From Planctomycetota bacterium (GTDB lineage Bacteria; Planctomycetota; UBA8742; SKZP01), in assembly GCA_007127275.1 (NCBI GenBank), contig SKZP01000215.1:1-12251 (forward strand): 12,251 nt of DNA, written 5' to 3'. The notes under the pieces were generated by a model. That model was given only the letters and a program-made list of their open reading frames with translations, searched no databases and was not told the origin of the DNA. Both the position numbers and the translations under genes were made by a program. Shown here piece by piece: positions 11,292 through 12,251 of the stretch. Every line of letters starts with the position of its first letter. Positions within the stretch are counted from its first letter, which is position 1.

Positions 11292-12251
11292 CTACCACTC
11301 CAGCCGCCGAAACGCCTCGTCCGGGATGCCCTGGTTGACGCCACTGTGCAGCCGGCGCATCCTCGGCGAATACGGGTAGTCGGTGATCCGCCGTTGTAGG
11401 GTCGCCTCGAACAGCACCGGTGCGTCCAAAGAGAGGGCGTGCATGGGGCTGAACACCCCGCTTTCGTAGCTGACAATGCGACGCGGAAGCAGCATGGAAA
11501 CGCTCCGGCCGCTTTCCACCTCGCGGAAATTGCCGACAAAGCGCAGCACGGACTGTTGGATCTGACGCTGTTCGCGTTCATTCTCGCCGCTGGGGCTGTC
11601 ACCGAGCCAGGCATTGCGGGCACGCAACTCTCGCGGCCACACGCGTGCCACGCCGTCGCGGGCAATGTCGACCTCGAAGCCGATGTAGTAGACCTCGTCC
11701 ACCGGCGGGTTGCGCTCCTCGTCAAGGAGCAATTCGCCGCGGGGGTCGAACGTGAGCCGCTGGTAGCGCGAACGCCGCTCCACGTAAATCAACGGTTGAG
11801 GCTCCTCCCCCGCGTCGAGGTGTGCACCTCGGCGCACGAATCCGGCAAAGTCGAAGCTCTCCTCGAATGCCCGTTCCGACTCCATGGGTTCGGTGATGCT
11901 TTGCAGCAAGAGCATGTTGTGCCAGCGCAGCCGCTCGCCGAGCAACGGCACAATCTCCTCCACTTCGTGGCGGTACAGTCGCGGTACGCTGCGCAGGTCG
12001 AAGGTGCGAAACTCTCCCTCGGCGCCGGAGCGCACGCCGACGTGGTGCCGCCCGTCGAACGTGCGCTGAACGTGGCCGGCGTAGGACTCTTCCGTGCGAA
12101 TCTGCGGGCCGCGCACGAACTCGCGGTAGATCCCCTCGCGTACCTGTGTCTCGCCGTCTTCGTCGCGCTCGTGCACGGCCACGTTGAGCAGCAACACCGA
12201 ATCCTCGACCCGCTCCGGAATCCGCATGGTTTCCCGAGCCGCTTCGAGCAA
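11292..12251 (-). CDS. Unrecognised protein, 5' end outside or at window edge
   Basis: At least 319 residues, open from the right edge to a TAG at 11292. The first visible codon is TTG, but the frame is still open there, so the true start probably lies outside. I do not recognise a family. The visible part is soluble-looking, rich in Arg and Glu, with no signal peptide, membrane helix or evident catalytic motif. It alternates short predicted strands (SVLLLNVAVHE, EVYYIGFEVDI, SVLRFVGNF) and one acidic helix (HEVEEIVPLLGERLRWHNML), suggesting a beta-rich fold, perhaps duplicated. The end is LHSGVNQGIPDEAFRRLEW. It points the same way as the kinase gene, but a 449-nt spacer with a hairpin makes a shared transcript doubtful. 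Confidence 0.8.
   Translation of the reverse strand: MLEAARETMRIPERVEDSVLLLNVAVHERDEDGETQVREGIYREFVRGPQIRTEESYAGHVQRTFDGRHHVGVRSGAEGEFRTFDLRSVPRLYRHEVEEIVPLLGERLRWHNMLLLQSITEPMESERAFEESFDFAGFVRRGAHLDAGEEPQPLIYVERRSRYQRLTFDPRGELLLDEERNPPVDEVYYIGFEVDIARDGVARVWPRELRARNAWLGDSPSGENEREQRQIQQSVLRFVGNFREVESGRSVSMLLPRRIVSYESGVFSPMHALSLDAPVLFEATLQRRITDYPYSPRMRRLHSGVNQGIPDEAFRRLEW

Overview
The window is GC-rich, protein-dense bacterial DNA, and all six genes I can support lie on the minus strand. The combination is most like Planctomycetota: a giant Ser/Thr kinase with a DUF3352-like outer domain, an FHA-ABC transporter, large low-complexity acidic linkers, and a dispersed 'CACAGAG'-type intergenic repeat. 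That assignment is an inference from gene content, since no rRNA or other taxonomic marker is present. I see no tRNA, rRNA, CRISPR array, insertion sequence or phage gene.

Layout in transcription order (right to left). (1) 12251-11292: the 3' part of an unrecognised protein that runs off the right edge. (2) 11291-10843: a 449-nt spacer with a terminator-like hairpin, a dispersed repeat and a candidate extended -10. (3) 10842-4765: a 2025-residue transmembrane Ser/Thr kinase. (4) 4616-4125: an Hsp20 small heat-shock protein with its own strong ribosome binding site. (5) 4124-3792: a spacer holding a 22-position, nearly perfect long-range inverted repeat with nested hairpins, directly upstream of (6) rnc, ribonuclease III (ORF open to 3890, probable start 3791). 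(7) 3017-2385: a membrane-anchored, thermonuclease-fold-like protein, 21 nt after rnc and probably in its operon. (8) 2384-2214: a spacer with a good sigma-70-type promoter. (9) 2213-1: an ABC transporter with N-terminal helical domain, FHA domain, ATPase and ABC-2-type membrane domain; it runs off the left edge.

Two functional themes stand out. First, a membrane Ser/Thr kinase and an FHA-bearing ABC transporter are close together and seem to begin with the same small helical domain. This recalls the PknF/Rv1747 pair of Mycobacterium tuberculosis, where the kinase phosphorylates the FHA-ABC transporter. Second, ribonuclease III is preceded by a long potential double-stranded RNA leader, as expected if it cuts its own mRNA as E. 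coli and Streptomyces RNase III do, and is followed by a second nuclease-fold protein tethered to the membrane.
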